64,000 nt of DNA from Actinomadura atramentaria DSM 43919 (GCF_000381885.1 NZ_KB907214.1:248001-312000); one strand, 5' to 3'. Counted from the stretch's first letter, positions 22,000 to 31,766 are shown. Numbers and translations are program-made. The notes: generated by a model from the sequence alone, not told the origin.

Positions 22000-23543
22000 C
22001 CCGCCACCGCCTCGTCCAGCGACGCGAGCAGGGCCGCGCGGTCCACCTTCCCGTTCGCGTTGACCGGGATGCCGTTCACGAACCGCAGCACGCGCGGCAC
22101 CATGTACGCGGGCAGCTCCGCCAGGCACGCCGCCCGCAGCGCCGCCTCGCTCACCCCGCGCGGCGCGACGACGAACGCCGCGAGCCCGTCCGCGACGGCC
22201 AGCACCGCCGCGCCCTCGACCCCCGGATACGCCAGCAGCCGCCGCTCGACCTCGGCGGGCTCGACGCGGTTGCCGAGCACCTGCACCTGCGCGTCCCGCC
22301 GCCCCGCGAAGTACAGTTCGCCGTCCGCGCCGAGCCGCGCGAGATCGCCCGACCGGAACACCCGCTGCCCCGACTCCGGGCACCGCGGGTCCGGGACGAG
22401 CGCCGCCCGCGTCGCCTCCGGGTCCGCCCAGTACCCCGAGAACAGCGCCGCGCCCCGCAGATGGATCTCGCCGACCGCGCCGGGCTCGGTGACGGGCGCG
22501 CCGCGCTCGTCCAGCAGCATCATCTCCGCCCCCGGATGCGCGGGCCCGATCGGCAGCCCCGCGTCCGGCACGGCCTCGGGGATCTCCGCGAACGAGCACG
22601 CGATCGACTCCGACTGCCCGAACACGTTCACCATCCGCGTCCGGGGCAGCAGCGCCCGCAGCCGCCGGAACTCCGGCACCGGGAACGCCTCCCCGCCCAC
22701 GATGATCTGCCGCAGCCGGTCCCGCAGCCCGCCCAGCTCGGCGGGCGCGTGCCGCAGCACCGGCCGCCACACCGACGGCACCCCGTCCACCTGGGTGACC
22801 CCGGCCGCGTCGAGGAACGCGACGAACCGCCGGGGCTGCCGCAGCAGCCCGCGCGGCACCGGGACGAGCGCCGCGCCGCCGCCGAGCGCCTGGCCGAGGT
22901 CGAGCATCGTCATGTCGAACTGGAACGGCGACACCGACGCGACCCGCCCGTCCGCGCCCGGCGCGCACTGCGCCAGCATCCCCCGGAAGAACGCCAGGAC
23001 CGCGCGGTGGCTCATCACGATGCCCTTGGGCCGCCCGGTCGTCCCGGACGTGAACACGACGTACGCCGGATCGGTCTCCACGACGCGGAACGGCACCGCC
23101 GCCCCCACGACGGGACCGCGCAGAACGCGCACTCCGGCGTCATCGAACGTCCCGGCGCCCGCGCCGTCCGGCGCCTCGTCCAGCCGCCCGGCCCCCGCCG
23201 CCAGCAGCAGCGACGGCCGGGTGACGGCGATGATCCGCCGCAGCCGCGCGGTCGGCAGCTCCGGCGAGACGGGCACGAACGTCAGCCCGGCCCGAGCGCA
23301 CGCCAGCAGCACGACCACCGCGGCCGCCGACGTGTCGGACTCGATGAGCACCCGATCGCCCGGCGCGAGCCCCAGCCCGTCGAGGACCGCCGCCGCCCGC
23401 GCCACCCGGCCCCGCAACTCGCCGTAGCTGATCTCGACGAACCCGCCGGCGACGGGCTGCACGACCGCCGTCCGCTCCGGCCCCGCGCCCGGCGAGCCGA
23501 GCAGGAATCCGTCGATCAGCTCGCCGGCGGCGCTGCGGGCCAC
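21996..23543 (-). CDS. Stand-alone adenylation (AMP-forming) enzyme
   Basis: 515 residues. GTG at 23543, with GAGGGGGT upstream. ANL-superfamily cores are in order: A3 VVFTSGTTGRPKG, A4/A5 with the amino-acid-anchoring Asp in FQFDMTMLDL, A5 NVFGQSES, A7 FRSGDLARL, A8 GRRDAQVQVLGNRVEP, and A10 with the catalytic lysine in NANGKVDR. Pocket residues read D-M-L-D-I-G-V-A-C, which I do not recognise; the Asp suggests an amino-acid rather than an aryl substrate. There is no fused carrier, but the next gene overlaps and encodes one. It is the first gene of the NRPS operon, so this A/carrier pair probably supplies a tailored starter or extender unit. Confidence 0.9.
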   Translation of the reverse strand: MARSAAGELIDGFLLGSPGAGPERTAVVQPVAGGFVEISYGELRGRVARAAAVLDGLGLAPGDRVLIESDTSAAAVVVLLACARAGLTFVPVSPELPTARLRRIIAVTRPSLLLAAGAGRLDEAPDGAGAGTFDDAGVRVLRGPVVGAAVPFRVVETDPAYVVFTSGTTGRPKGIVMSHRAVLAFFRGMLAQCAPGADGRVASVSPFQFDMTMLDLGQALGGGAALVPVPRGLLRQPRRFVAFLDAAGVTQVDGVPSVWRPVLRHAPAELGGLRDRLRQIIVGGEAFPVPEFRRLRALLPRTRMVNVFGQSESIACSFAEIPEAVPDAGLPIGPAHPGAEMMLLDERGAPVTEPGAVGEIHLRGAALFSGYWADPEATRAALVPDPRCPESGQRVFRSGDLARLGADGELYFAGRRDAQVQVLGNRVEPAEVERRLLAYPGVEGAAVLAVADGLAAFVVAPRGVSEAALRAACLAELPAYMVPRVLRFVNGIPVNANGKVDRAALLASLDEAVAG

Positions 23544-23891
23544 GACACCCCCTCGGTCCGGGAGGCCAGGGGACGCGCCGCCGTATCACGATCCGATCTC
23601 GATCGCTCGGCGCCGCCCCCGGGCCCGAGGATTGACGCCGCCGACGCTAACCGGGACGATTACGCACCGTCAACGGCAATCAACGCATCGCGGTCCCGTC
23701 AGCGCCGCGTGGCGACAACGCCACAGAGACCACCCATGACCAGGACTTTCACCGGAACCCGCCGACCGCGCCGCCGCCACCCGACACCCGCGGCTTTAGC
23801 CATTCTTTACCGCGCCGACCGACCCACCGACATGTACGAAACTAAAAGGAATTCGCCCGACAAACCCGCCGACATACCGCCCGAAAAACGG
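23544..23891. other. Intergenic region between the NRPS operon and the DUF1707 gene
   Basis: 348 bases without a gene. It is less GC-rich than its surroundings, especially 23800-23880. It holds the operon promoter (23644-23673). I found no obvious iron-box, dyad operator, tRNA or att-like repeat. It marks the boundary between conserved ribosomal-locus DNA and the biosynthetic cluster. Confidence 0.7.
23644..23673 (-). promoter_or_regulatory. Candidate promoter of the NRPS operon
   Basis: Minus strand: -35 TTGACG (23673-23668), 18-base spacer, -10 TAGCGT (23649-23644), close to the actinobacterial housekeeping consensus. The predicted start near 23637 leaves a leader of about 90 bases before the GTG at 23543. 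Confidence 0.6.
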
Positions 23892-24350
23892 TCAGCGCCG
23901 CCGACCCCCGAGCGTCGCCGCGAGCAGCGCCACACCCCACGGCCCCGCCACCCAGAGCCACCACGGATAGACCACGTTGCCCGCCAGCGCCAACGCCAGC
24001 CACACCACGAAGTTGATCCCGCTGACCATCGCCCACCCGGACCACGCCAGCGCCCCGACCCGGCCCCCCACGACACCGCGCTCGCGGTCCTTCGTCAACG
24101 ACCGGTCGTACCGCTGCCCCGCCGGAACCGGATACGCCGGGGAGTCGAAATCCTCCTCCGGCAGGTCCGCCGTCAGCTCCGCCAACTCGCCCAGCGTGCG
24201 CGCCGCGTACACCGACTCGATCCGCTCCCGCAGCTCGTCGGTGGTCAAGCGCCCGACCGCGCAGTGCTCCCGCAGGCTCGCCGCGACCCGGTCGCGGTCC
24301 GCGTCCGACGCGCGCATCCGCGGGTCCGGCTCAGAGTTCGCCGACGCCAC
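23892..24350 (-). CDS. DUF1707 membrane protein
   Basis: 152 residues from GTG at 24350, preceded by GAGGGGGAG. The N-terminal DUF1707 module (RASDADRDRVAASLREH...RLTTDELRERI...LGELAELTADLP, residues about 12-64) is followed by a basic linker and two hydrophobic segments (WSGWAMVSGINFVVWLALAL and a Trp-rich helix), ending in GGRRR. DUF1707 is a small actinobacterial N-terminal domain of unknown function, usually ahead of membrane segments. It lies 15 bases after map and probably belongs to the end of the spc transcript. It is the last conserved-locus gene before the NRPS cluster. Confidence 0.88.
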   Translation of the reverse strand: MASANSEPDPRMRASDADRDRVAASLREHCAVGRLTTDELRERIESVYAARTLGELAELTADLPEEDFDSPAYPVPAGQRYDRSLTKDRERGVVGGRVGALAWSGWAMVSGINFVVWLALALAGNVVYPWWLWVAGPWGVALLAATLGGRRR

Positions 24351-24365
24351 CGGACTCCCCCTCGG

Positions 24366-25202
24366 TCAGGACGGCGCGTCCCCGCCGGACGCGTCCAGTC
24401 CCAGCTTGGCGAACCACTCCCGGCCCTCGTCAAGGGCCGTCAGCACCCGCGGCCCCGCCGGCGTCACCGCGAACGTGTGCTCGAAGTGCGCCGAGTGCCG
24501 CCCGTCCGCCGTGACGACCGTCCAGCCGTCGTCCAGCTCGACGGTCTCCTTCGTGCCGAGGTTCACCATCGGCTCGACCGCGAAGCACATCCCCGCCTCC
24601 AGCACCGGGCCGTGCCCCGCCGCGCCGTGGTTGGGGATCAGCGGGTCCATGTGCATCTCGGTGCCGATGCCGTGCCCGCCGTAGCCCTCGACGATCCCGT
24701 ACGCCCCGCGCTCGCGGACGTACGTCTCGACCGCGTTGGACATGTCCGTCAGCCGTGCCCCGACAAGCCCCGCCGCCAGGCCGTGCCACAGCGACGCCTC
24801 GGTGACCTCCAGCAGCGTCGCCTGCTCCTCGGTGATCTCCCCCACCGGGACGGTGATCGCGGAGTCCCCGTGCCAGCCCTCGACGATCGCGCCGCAGTCG
24901 ATCGAGACGACGTCCCCGTCCCGCAGCACCTTGTCCGCGCGCGGGATGCCGTGGACGATCTCCTCGTTGACCGACGCGCAGATCGTCCCGGTGAACCCGT
25001 GGTACCCCTTGAACGACGGAACCCCGCCGTGGTCGCGGATGTACTGCTCCGCGACGGTGTCGAGGTCCAGCGTCGTGACGCCCGGCTTCACCGCGCCGCG
25101 CAGCACTTCCAGCGTGCGCCCGACGAGCAGGCCCGCCGCCCGCATCAGCTCGACCTGCTCGGCCGTCTTGATCTGGATCGCGGGCCTGCGCCGTCTGAAC
25201 AT
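24366..25202 (-). CDS. map: Methionine aminopeptidase type I
   Basis: Removes initiator methionine from nascent proteins. Two-metal active-site residues are visible: HGIP with upstream His, IDCGAIVEGWHGD, GYGGHGIGTEMH, and EPMVNLG...GRHSAHFEHT. I chose ATG at 25202 (MFRRRRPAIQIKT, 278 residues), which matches the usual start of related actinobacterial enzymes. An in-frame GTG at 25226 overlapping the adk stop (GTGA) would add eight residues and is also possible. Last classical gene of the spc operon here. Confidence 0.95.
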   Translation of the reverse strand: MFRRRRPAIQIKTAEQVELMRAAGLLVGRTLEVLRGAVKPGVTTLDLDTVAEQYIRDHGGVPSFKGYHGFTGTICASVNEEIVHGIPRADKVLRDGDVVSIDCGAIVEGWHGDSAITVPVGEITEEQATLLEVTEASLWHGLAAGLVGARLTDMSNAVETYVRERGAYGIVEGYGGHGIGTEMHMDPLIPNHGAAGHGPVLEAGMCFAVEPMVNLGTKETVELDDGWTVVTADGRHSAHFEHTFAVTPAGPRVLTALDEGREWFAKLGLDASGGDAPS

Positions 25203-25222
25203 GTCTCCCCCCGACCGGCCGG

Positions 25223-25873
25223 TCACTTCTCCAGCGGCGCCAGCGCGCCCAGCGCCCGCCGCGTGACCTCCTCGACCGAACCGGTCGCCTCGATCTCGAC
25301 GAGGACGCCCTCGTCGCCGTAGAACTGCACCAGCGGCGCCGTCTCGCGGCGGTACACCTCCAGCCGGTGCCGGATGACCTCTTCCTTGTCATCGTCCCGC
25401 TGGAACAGGTGCCCGCCGCACTCGTCGCAGACGTCGTCGTGCTTGTCGTCGAAGTCGACGTGCGAGATCTCGCCGCACGAGTCGCACATGCGGCGGCCCG
25501 ACAGCCGCCGGACGACTTCTTCCTCGTCCACGACGAGGTCCAGCACGACGTCGATGCGGGTGTCCCACTCGGCCAGCATCTTCTTCAGCGTCTCCGCCTG
25601 GGGGACGTTCCGGGGGAACCCGTCCAGGAGGAAGCCGTCGCGGGCGTCGGGCTCGCCGAGCCGGTCACGGACCATCGCGATCGTCACCTCGTCGGGGACG
25701 AGATCGCCGCGGTCCATGTACTCCTTGGCCTTGCGGCCCAGCTCGGTGCCCTCGCTCACGTTCGCGCGGAAGATGTCACCGGTCGAGATCTTCGGGATCG
25801 ACAGATGCGATGCGATGAACTGGGCCTGCGTCCCCTTGCCCGCTCCCGGGGGGCCCACCAAGACGATGCGCAT
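25223..25873 (-). CDS. adk: Adenylate kinase
   Basis: 216 residues. Catalyses ATP + AMP to 2 ADP. P-loop GPPGAGKGT at residues 7-15, AMP-binding STGDIFR and GFPRN, LID-domain arginines. The LID carries four cysteines (CDSC...CDEC), so it is the zinc-stabilised form. The start codon directly follows the secY stop. This secY-adk-map order is the standard spc distal order. Confidence 0.97.
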   Translation of the reverse strand: MRIVLVGPPGAGKGTQAQFIASHLSIPKISTGDIFRANVSEGTELGRKAKEYMDRGDLVPDEVTIAMVRDRLGEPDARDGFLLDGFPRNVPQAETLKKMLAEWDTRIDVVLDLVVDEEEVVRRLSGRRMCDSCGEISHVDFDDKHDDVCDECGGHLFQRDDDKEEVIRHRLEVYRRETAPLVQFYGDEGVLVEIEATGSVEEVTRRALGALAPLEK

Positions 25874-27172
25874 CTACCGGAGGAAGCCCTCGTAGTTGCG
25901 CTGCTGGAGCTGAGATTCGATCTGCTTCACGGTGTCCAGTCCCACGCCGACGATGATGAGAATGCTCGTCCCGCCGAAGGGGAAGTCGTTGCTGGTCTTG
26001 AGCAGCGAGAACGCGACCATCGGGATCAACGCGACGAGCCCCAGGTACAGCGCACCGGGTGTGGTGATCCGGGTCAGCACGTAGTCGAGGTACTCGGCGG
26101 TCGGCCGGCCCGGACGGATGCCTGGGATGAACCCACCATACTTCTTCATGTTGTCGGCCACTTCAGTGGGGTTGAAGGTGATGGCCACGTAGAAGTACGT
26201 GAAGAAGATGATGAAGACGAAGAAGACCGCCATGTGCCAGGCGTTGTCCTGCTGCAGGTAGGGCTGGACCTTCTGGAGCCACTTGGTGTTCGGCCAGAGC
26301 TGCGTCGCGAGGACCGGCAGGTACAGCAGCGACGAGGCGAAGATCACGGGGATGATGCCCGCCTGGTTCACCTTCAGCGGGATGTAGGTCGACGTCCCGC
26401 CGTACATCCGGCGGCCGACCATCCGCTTGGCGTACTGCACCGGGATGCGGCGCTGCGCCTGCTCGACGAACACGACGCCCGTCATGATGGCCAACCCGAC
26501 CAGGATGACGATCGCGAACGTGAAGCCGCCCTTGGACTTGTAGATGCTCCAGAACTGCGCGGGGAACACCGCGACGACCTGGGTGAAGATCAGGATCGAC
26601 ATGCCGTTGCCGACGCCGCGGTCGGTCACCAGCTCGCCCAGCCACATGATGATCGCCGTACCGGCGGTCATACAGATCACGATCGTGACGATCGTGAACA
26701 CCTTGGTGTTGTAGAGCACGTCGTCGGCGCCGGAAATGCCCTGGAACAGGTTGCCCGTGCTCGCCATCGCGACGATGCCCGTCGCCTGGAGGATCGCCAA
26801 GCCGACCGTCAGGTACCGCGTGTACTGGGTGATCTTCGTGGTCCCGGCCTGGCCCTCCTTCTTCAGGGCCTCCAACCGGGGGATCACGACCGTCAGCAGC
26901 TGCAGGATGATGCTCGCCGTGATGTAGGGGTAGATCCCGAGGGCGAACACCGACAGCTTCAGCAGCGCCCCGCCGCTGAACAGGTCGACCAGCCCGTAGA
27001 GCTGGCTGCTCGACTTGGCCTTCTCGGCCGTGTCCGCCAACACCTTGGTGTTCACGCCGGGGGCCGGCAGCAGCGCGCCGATCCGGAACACCACGATCAT
27101 CGAGAGCGTGAACAACAGTTTCTTACGCAGGTCAGGCGTACGGAAAGCCCGAGCGAACGCGGTCAGCACCAT
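25874..27172 (-). CDS. secY: Protein translocase subunit SecY
   Basis: 432 residues with ten predicted membrane segments. Forms the SecYEG channel. Typical markers: GVNTKVL near the N-terminus, plug-region DLFSGGAL, TM2 ALGIYPYITASIILQLL, the cytoplasmic loop before TM5, and the C-terminal ESQLQQRNYEGFL. AGGAGG lies just upstream of the start. It is separated from rplO by about 190 bases, more than other genes here, and could have its own promoter. Confidence 0.97.
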   Translation of the reverse strand: MVLTAFARAFRTPDLRKKLLFTLSMIVVFRIGALLPAPGVNTKVLADTAEKAKSSSQLYGLVDLFSGGALLKLSVFALGIYPYITASIILQLLTVVIPRLEALKKEGQAGTTKITQYTRYLTVGLAILQATGIVAMASTGNLFQGISGADDVLYNTKVFTIVTIVICMTAGTAIIMWLGELVTDRGVGNGMSILIFTQVVAVFPAQFWSIYKSKGGFTFAIVILVGLAIMTGVVFVEQAQRRIPVQYAKRMVGRRMYGGTSTYIPLKVNQAGIIPVIFASSLLYLPVLATQLWPNTKWLQKVQPYLQQDNAWHMAVFFVFIIFFTYFYVAITFNPTEVADNMKKYGGFIPGIRPGRPTAEYLDYVLTRITTPGALYLGLVALIPMVAFSLLKTSNDFPFGGTSILIIVGVGLDTVKQIESQLQQRNYEGFLR

Positions 27173-27268
27173 TCCTCCTGCGCGACTGACGTATGCATGG
27201 CAGCCGTGGGGCCGGTTTCAGGTCCAGGGACGGCGGGGAGACCACAGAGGGTCACCCTCGCCGCTGCG

Positions 27269-27274
27269 ACTCTA
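27269..27274 (-). promoter_or_regulatory. Possible secY-adk-map promoter (-10 only)
   Basis: TAGAGT on the minus strand, in the unusually long rplO-secY gap, matches the actinobacterial -10 consensus. No good -35 lies 17-18 bases upstream, so this is weak. Confidence 0.3.
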
Positions 27275-27364
27275 ACAGCAGATGTGACCGGGGCCGCACC
27301 CCCGCGCGCCACGACCTTACGGCCCTTGGCACGCGGTGAGCACGGCCCCAGCATCAGGTGAGCG

Positions 27365-27826
27365 TTACAGCTCGTCGGCGGTTCCGCCGGCGGCGGCGAT
27401 CTTCTCCTTGGCCGCGCCGGAGAAGGCGTGCGCCTTCACCTGGACGGCCACCGAGATGTCGCCGGTGCCGAGGATCTTGACCGGACGGTTCCGGCGCACC
27501 GCGCCCTTCGCCGCCAGGTCCTCCGCCGTGACCTCGCCGCCCTCCGGGTAGAGCTCCGCGAGCTTGGCCAGGTTCACGACCTGGAACTCGACCCGGTTCG
27601 GGTTCTTGAAGCCCTTGAGCTTCGGAAGCCGGCGGATCAGCGGCATCTGGCCGCCCTCGAAGCCGACGGGAACGGTGTTGCGCGCCTTCGTGCCCTTGGT
27701 GCCGCGACCGGCCGTCTTGCCCTTCGACGCCTCGCCGCGGCCCTTGCGGGTCTTCGGGCGGTTGGCGCCGGGGGCCGGACGCAGGTCGTGGACCTTGAGC
27801 GGGCCGCCCTGGTTGGCGTCCGCCAT
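27365..27826 (-). CDS. rplO: 50S ribosomal protein L15
   Basis: 153 residues. Conserved N-terminal basic, glycine-rich stretch ([19 protein letters not shown]) and [14 protein letters not shown] signature, C-terminal globular domain of normal length. Binds 23S rRNA late in 50S assembly. Two bases downstream of rpmD. Confidence 0.97.
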   Translation of the reverse strand: MADANQGGPLKVHDLRPAPGANRPKTRKGRGEASKGKTAGRGTKGTKARNTVPVGFEGGQMPLIRRLPKLKGFKNPNRVEFQVVNLAKLAELYPEGGEVTAEDLAAKGAVRRNRPVKILGTGDISVAVQVKAHAFSGAAKEKIAAAGGTADEL

Positions 27827-27828
27827 GA

Positions 27829-28011
27829 TCAGTCCACCTCCTCGACGGCGACCAGGTGGTTCACCGTCCGGATCATGCCGAGCACCTCGGGGCGGTCCTC
27901 GCGGACGACGCTCTGCCCGATCTTCTTCAGGCCGAGGGTGCGCAGCGTGTCACGCTGGTTCTGCTTCTCGCTGATCACGGACTTGGTCTGCGTGATCTTC
28001 AGCTTCGCCAT
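27829..28011 (-). CDS. rpmD: 50S ribosomal protein L30
   Basis: 60 residues, [13 protein letters not shown] start, with the L30 signature [17 protein letters not shown] at 28011 shares one base with the rpsE stop (TGATG), indicating coupling. Confidence 0.97.
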   Translation of the reverse strand: MAKLKITQTKSVISEKQNQRDTLRTLGLKKIGQSVVREDRPEVLGMIRTVNHLVAVEEVD

Positions 28012-28628
28012 CAGCCCGCCACCTCCTGCCGGGGCTCGCTGCCCGCGGCGCGGGCGCGCAGCATCGCGGCCGGGGCGACGTCCTCGATCGGCAGGCCGCG
28101 CTTGGCCGCGATCTCCTCCGGCCGCTTCAGCGACTTCAGGCCCGCGATCGTCGCGTGGACGATGTTGATCGCGTTGTCGCTGCCCAGCGACTTGCTCAGC
28201 ACGTCGTGGATGCCGGCGCACTCCAGCACCGCGCGCACCGGGCCGCCGGCGATGACGCCGGTACCGGGGGCGGCCGGACGGAGCAGGACCTCGCCCGCCG
28301 CGTCGCGCGCCTGCACCAGGTGCGGGATCGTGCCCTGGATGCGCGGCACCTTGAAGAAGTGCTTCTTGGCCTCCTCGACGCCCTTGGCGATGGCCGCGGG
28401 CACCTCCTTGGCCTTGCCGTAGCCGACGCCGACCGTGCCGTTGCCGTCACCGACGATCACCAGGGCGGTGAAGCTGAAGCGACGCCCGCCCTTGACGACC
28501 TTGGCGACGCGGTTGATCGCCACGACCTTCTCGATGTACGACTGGCCCTTGTCGGCGCCACCGCGGCGGTCGTCGCGGCGGTCGCGACGGTCGCCACCCT
28601 GACCGCCGCCGCGCCTCTGCGCTGCCAT
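28011..28628 (-). CDS. rpsE: 30S ribosomal protein S5
   Basis: 205 residues from ATG 28628 (MAAQRRGGG). S5 double-stranded-RNA-binding domain ([22 protein letters not shown]), GYGKAKEVP and the C-terminal domain. The first 30 residues are a Gly/Arg/Asp-rich low-complexity tail, an actinobacterial feature. Functions in decoding fidelity. Confidence 0.97.
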   Translation of the reverse strand: MAAQRRGGGQGGDRRDRRDDRRGGADKGQSYIEKVVAINRVAKVVKGGRRFSFTALVIVGDGNGTVGVGYGKAKEVPAAIAKGVEEAKKHFFKVPRIQGTIPHLVQARDAAGEVLLRPAAPGTGVIAGGPVRAVLECAGIHDVLSKSLGSDNAINIVHATIAGLKSLKRPEEIAAKRGLPIEDVAPAAMLRARAAGSEPRQEVAG

Positions 28629-28662
28629 CAGTGGTTCCTCTTCTCGTTCGTCGTCGGGACCG

Positions 28663-29049
28663 TCACAGCTCCAGGCCCCCCTCGCGCGCGCCGTCCGCGA
28701 CGGCGGCCACGCGCCCGTGGTACTTGTTGCCGCCCCGGTCGAACACGACCGCGGAGACGCCGGCCTCCTTGGCACGGGCCGCGACCAGCTCGCCGACCTT
28801 GCGCGACTTGGCGGTCTTGTCGCCGGAGTCGTTGCGCAGGTCCGCCTCCATCGTCGACGCCCAGGCCAGCGTGTGGCCCTTGTCGTCGTCGATGACCTGG
28901 ACGAACACGTGCTTGGTGGAGCGGGTCACGACCAGGCGCGGACGCGCGGCGCTGCCGACGACCTTCTTCCGGACCCGCAGGTGCCGGCGCCTGCGGGACT
29001 TGGCCCGCGCCGACGTGGCCTTTCCGGCCAGGGTCTTGGTGCCTGCCAT
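28663..29049 (-). CDS. rplR: 50S ribosomal protein L18
   Basis: 128 residues. Basic N-terminus ([12 protein letters not shown]), [20 protein letters not shown], and C-terminal [12 protein letters not shown]. Binds 5S rRNA. Confidence 0.97.
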   Translation of the reverse strand: MAGTKTLAGKATSARAKSRRRRHLRVRKKVVGSAARPRLVVTRSTKHVFVQVIDDDKGHTLAWASTMEADLRNDSGDKTAKSRKVGELVAARAKEAGVSAVVFDRGGNKYHGRVAAVADGAREGGLEL

Positions 29050-29104
29050 GACTACTTACCAGCCTTTCCGACCCTTGAGTACCCGTGACGGATCTGCTCG
29101 CCCA

Positions 29105-29641
29105 TCACTTACCGGCCTTTCCGACCTTGCGACGGATCTGCTCGCCCTCGTAGCGCACGCCCTTGCCCTTGTACGGGTCGGGCTTGCGCAGCTTCCGGAT
29201 GCGGGCGGCGATCTCGCCGACGAGCTGCTTGTCGATTCCCTCGACGGTCAGCTGGGTCGGCTTCTCCACCGTGAAGGTGATGCCCTCCGGCGCCTCGAAC
29301 GGGATCGGGTGGCTGTAGCCGAGGGAGAACTCCAGGTTCTTGCCCTTGGCCACGACGCGGTAGCCGACGCCCTGGATGACCAGGGTCTTCTTGTAGCCCT
29401 CGGTCACGCCGACGACCATGTTGTTGATCAGCGACCGGGTGAGTCCGTGGAGCGCCCGGACCGTGTTGACGTCGTTGGGCCGGCTGACGGTGACCTGACC
29501 GTCCTCCAGCGCGACCTCGATCGGCTCGGCGACGGTGTGCGACAGCGCGCCCTTCGGCCCCTTGACGGAGACGTCGCGGCCGTCGATCTTCACCTCGACG
29601 CCGGCGGGCACGGCCACGGGGAGACGTCCAATGCGAGACAT
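29105..29641 (-). CDS. rplF: 50S ribosomal protein L6
   Basis: 178 residues. [15 protein letters not shown] start, two tandem L6 folds, and the C-terminal [19 protein letters not shown] signature. Located near the L7/L12 stalk base. Confidence 0.97.
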   Translation of the reverse strand: MSRIGRLPVAVPAGVEVKIDGRDVSVKGPKGALSHTVAEPIEVALEDGQVTVSRPNDVNTVRALHGLTRSLINNMVVGVTEGYKKTLVIQGVGYRVVAKGKNLEFSLGYSHPIPFEAPEGITFTVEKPTQLTVEGIDKQLVGEIAARIRKLRKPDPYKGKGVRYEGEQIRRKVGKAGK

Positions 29642-29657
29642 ATCTGAGCCCTCCCCT

Positions 29658-30056
29658 CTACCAGACGTAGGCGAGGACTTCGCCGCCCACGCCGCGCTTG
29701 CCGGCCTGCCGGTCCGTCATCAGGCCGGAGGACGTCGAGATGATCGCGACGCCCAGTCCGCCCAGGACCTTCGGCAGGTTGTCCTTCTTCGCGTACACCC
29801 GCAGACCGGGCTTGGAGACGCGCTTGATGCCGGCGATCGAACGCTCACGCGTCGGCCCGAACTTCAGGTCGATCACGAGCTTCTTGCCGACCTCGGCGTC
29901 CTCGACGCTCCACCCCGAGATGTAGCCCTCCTGCTGGAGGATCTCGGCGATGTGCGCCTTGATCTTCGAGTACGGCATCGCGACGGCGTCGTGGTACGCC
30001 GAGTTCGCGTTACGCAGACGCGTCAGCATGTCCGCGATCGGGTCGGTCATCGTCAT
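29658..30056 (-). CDS. rpsH: 30S ribosomal protein S8
   Basis: 132 residues. [18 protein letters not shown] start and C-terminal [15 protein letters not shown] signature. The central 16S rRNA binder; in many bacteria it also represses the spc operon. Confidence 0.97.
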   Translation of the reverse strand: MTMTDPIADMLTRLRNANSAYHDAVAMPYSKIKAHIAEILQQEGYISGWSVEDAEVGKKLVIDLKFGPTRERSIAGIKRVSKPGLRVYAKKDNLPKVLGGLGVAIISTSSGLMTDRQAGKRGVGGEVLAYVW

Positions 30057-30157
30057 GGCCTACTGGCCCTCCCTCGCCACGGTTTCCTCTTCCGGACCTT
30101 TGGCGCGGTCATGGACGCCTTCGTCAGGCGCCCGGTGGTTATTTACCAGCCGGAGGA

Positions 30158-30182
30158 CCGGCCCCCGCCGCGCGGGGGCCGG
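30158..30182 (-). other. Intra-operon hairpin between rpsN and rpsH
   Basis: Perfect 11-bp stem (ccggcccccgc with its complement) and a 3-base loop in the 130-base rpsN-rpsH gap, which is the largest in this part of spc. There is no U-rich tail. It could be an RNA-processing, stability or S8-binding element rather than a full terminator. Confidence 0.4.
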
Positions 30183-30186
30183 GTCG

Positions 30187-30372
30187 CTACCAGCTCGACT
30201 TGGTGATGCCGGGCAGCTCGCCCCGGTGCGCCATCTCGCGGAAGCAGATCCGGCACAGGCCGAACTTCCGGTAGACGGAGCGCGGACGCCCGCAGCGCGA
30301 GCAACGAGTGTACGCGCGCACGCCGAACTTGGGCTTCCGGGCCGCCTTGGCGATCAGCGACTTCTTCGCCAT
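30187..30372 (-). CDS. rpsN: 30S ribosomal protein S14, zinc-ribbon type Z
   Basis: 61 residues. Two CxxC pairs ([20 protein letters not shown]) bind zinc. The short C+ form marks the primary S14; actinobacteria often hold a second, zinc-free copy elsewhere. Confidence 0.97.
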   Translation of the reverse strand: MAKKSLIAKAARKPKFGVRAYTRCSRCGRPRSVYRKFGLCRICFREMAHRGELPGITKSSW

Positions 30373-30409
30373 CTACTCTCCTTGTTCCAATCCTCGGCCC
30401 GAGAGGGGC

Positions 30410-30982
30410 TCAGGCTTCCTTGAACGGGAAGCCGAGGAGCTTCAGGAGCGCCCGGCCCTCGTCGTTGGTCTTCGCCGTCGTCACCACGGTGATGTCCATC
30501 CCGCGCTGCCGGTCGACCTTGTCGGGGTCCACCTCGTGGAACATGACCTGCTCGGTCAGCCCGAAGGTGTAGTTCCCGTTGCCGTCGAACTGCTTCGGCG
30601 ACAGACCGCGGAAGTCGCGGATGCGCGGGAGCGCCGTGGACAGCAGGCGGTCCAGGAACTCCCACATCCGGTCGCCGCGCAGCGTCACGTGGCAGCCGAT
30701 CGGCATGCCCTCGCGGAGCTTGAACTGGGCGATGGACTTCTTCGCGCGGTTCACCATCGGCTTCTGGCCCGTGATCAGGGTCAGGTCGCGGACGGCGCCC
30801 TCGATCAGCTTGGCGTCCTTCGCCGCGTCGCCGACGCCCATGTTGACCACGATCTTGGTCAGCCCGGGGATCTGCATCACGTTGGCGTAGCCGAACTGCT
30901 CCTGCATCGCCTTCGCGATCTCCTCGCGGTAGCGGAGCTTGAGCCTCGGCTGGGGGCGCTGCTCGGTCACGGTCTCGGTCAT
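30410..30982 (-). CDS. rplE: 50S ribosomal protein L5
   Basis: 190 residues from ATG 30982 (MTETVTEQ). Signature [14 protein letters not shown], then [26 protein letters not shown], ending FPFKEA. Binds 5S rRNA and contacts P-site tRNA. Two bases after rplX. Confidence 0.97.
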   Translation of the reverse strand: MTETVTEQRPQPRLKLRYREEIAKAMQEQFGYANVMQIPGLTKIVVNMGVGDAAKDAKLIEGAVRDLTLITGQKPMVNRAKKSIAQFKLREGMPIGCHVTLRGDRMWEFLDRLLSTALPRIRDFRGLSPKQFDGNGNYTFGLTEQVMFHEVDPDKVDRQRGMDITVVTTAKTNDEGRALLKLLGFPFKEA

Positions 30983-30984
30983 TC

Positions 30985-31293
30985 TCAGATCTCCTTGCCG
31001 GAACGGCGCGAGATCCGGACCTTGGTGCCGTCGTCGTTCACGCGGTACCCGACGCGGACGGGCTTGCCGTCCTCGACCAGGGCCACGTTGCTGACGTGGA
31101 GCGGCGCCTCGACGGTCACGCGCCCGCTCTCCTTGCCGGCCCGCTGCGCGTCGGCCTTGATGTTCTTGGTGATGATGTTGACGCCCTCGACGACCACGCG
31201 CTCGCGGCGCACGTCGACGCGCAGGACCTTGCCCGTGGCGCCCTTGTCCTTGCCGGCGATGACGATGACCTCGTCGCCCTTGCGGATCTTCAT
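30985..31293 (-). CDS. rplX: 50S ribosomal protein L24
   Basis: 102 residues from ATG 31293 ([18 protein letters not shown]), the normal family start. It shares one base with the rplN stop. A GTG one codon upstream is a less likely alternative. KOW motif present; assembly initiator of the 50S subunit. Confidence 0.96.
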   Translation of the reverse strand: MKIRKGDEVIVIAGKDKGATGKVLRVDVRRERVVVEGVNIITKNIKADAQRAGKESGRVTVEAPLHVSNVALVEDGKPVRVGYRVNDDGTKVRISRRSGKEI

Positions 31294-31661
31294 CACAGCA
31301 CCTCCGGCGCGAGCGAGACGATGCGCATGAACTTCTTCTCGCGCAGTTCACGGCCGACCGGGCCGAAGATGCGGGTACCGCGCGGGTCGCCGCCGTCCTT
31401 GATCAGGACGGCCGCGTTCTCGTCGAAACGGATGTAGGAGCCGTCCGGGCGCCGGCGCTCCTTGCGGGTGCGCACGACGACCGCCTTGACGACGTCACCC
31501 TTCTTGACACCCGCGCCGGGAAGGGCGTCCTTCACCGTCGCGACGATGACGTCGCCGACTCCCGCGTAGCGCCGACCCGAGCCGCCGAGAACCCGGATGC
31601 AAAGGATCTCCTTCGCACCCGTGTTGTCGGCGACCTTGAGTCGCGACTCCTGCTGGATCAC
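31293..31661 (-). CDS. rplN: 50S ribosomal protein L14
   Basis: 122 residues. [18 protein letters not shown] start and [18 protein letters not shown] signature. First gene of the classical spc order, about 105 bases after rpsQ. I saw no strong promoter in that gap. Confidence 0.97.
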   Translation of the reverse strand: MIQQESRLKVADNTGAKEILCIRVLGGSGRRYAGVGDVIVATVKDALPGAGVKKGDVVKAVVVRTRKERRRPDGSYIRFDENAAVLIKDGGDPRGTRIFGPVGRELREKKFMRIVSLAPEVL

Positions 31662-31766
31662 GTTGACTCCTGTTCGTCACACCGGTTCTTGGCCTGCGGC
31701 CAAGCCTGGTGGAACCAGTGGCTCTGTCTGTTCGCGGGACGTCCGCCCCGCGGGGGCCCGAAGGCC

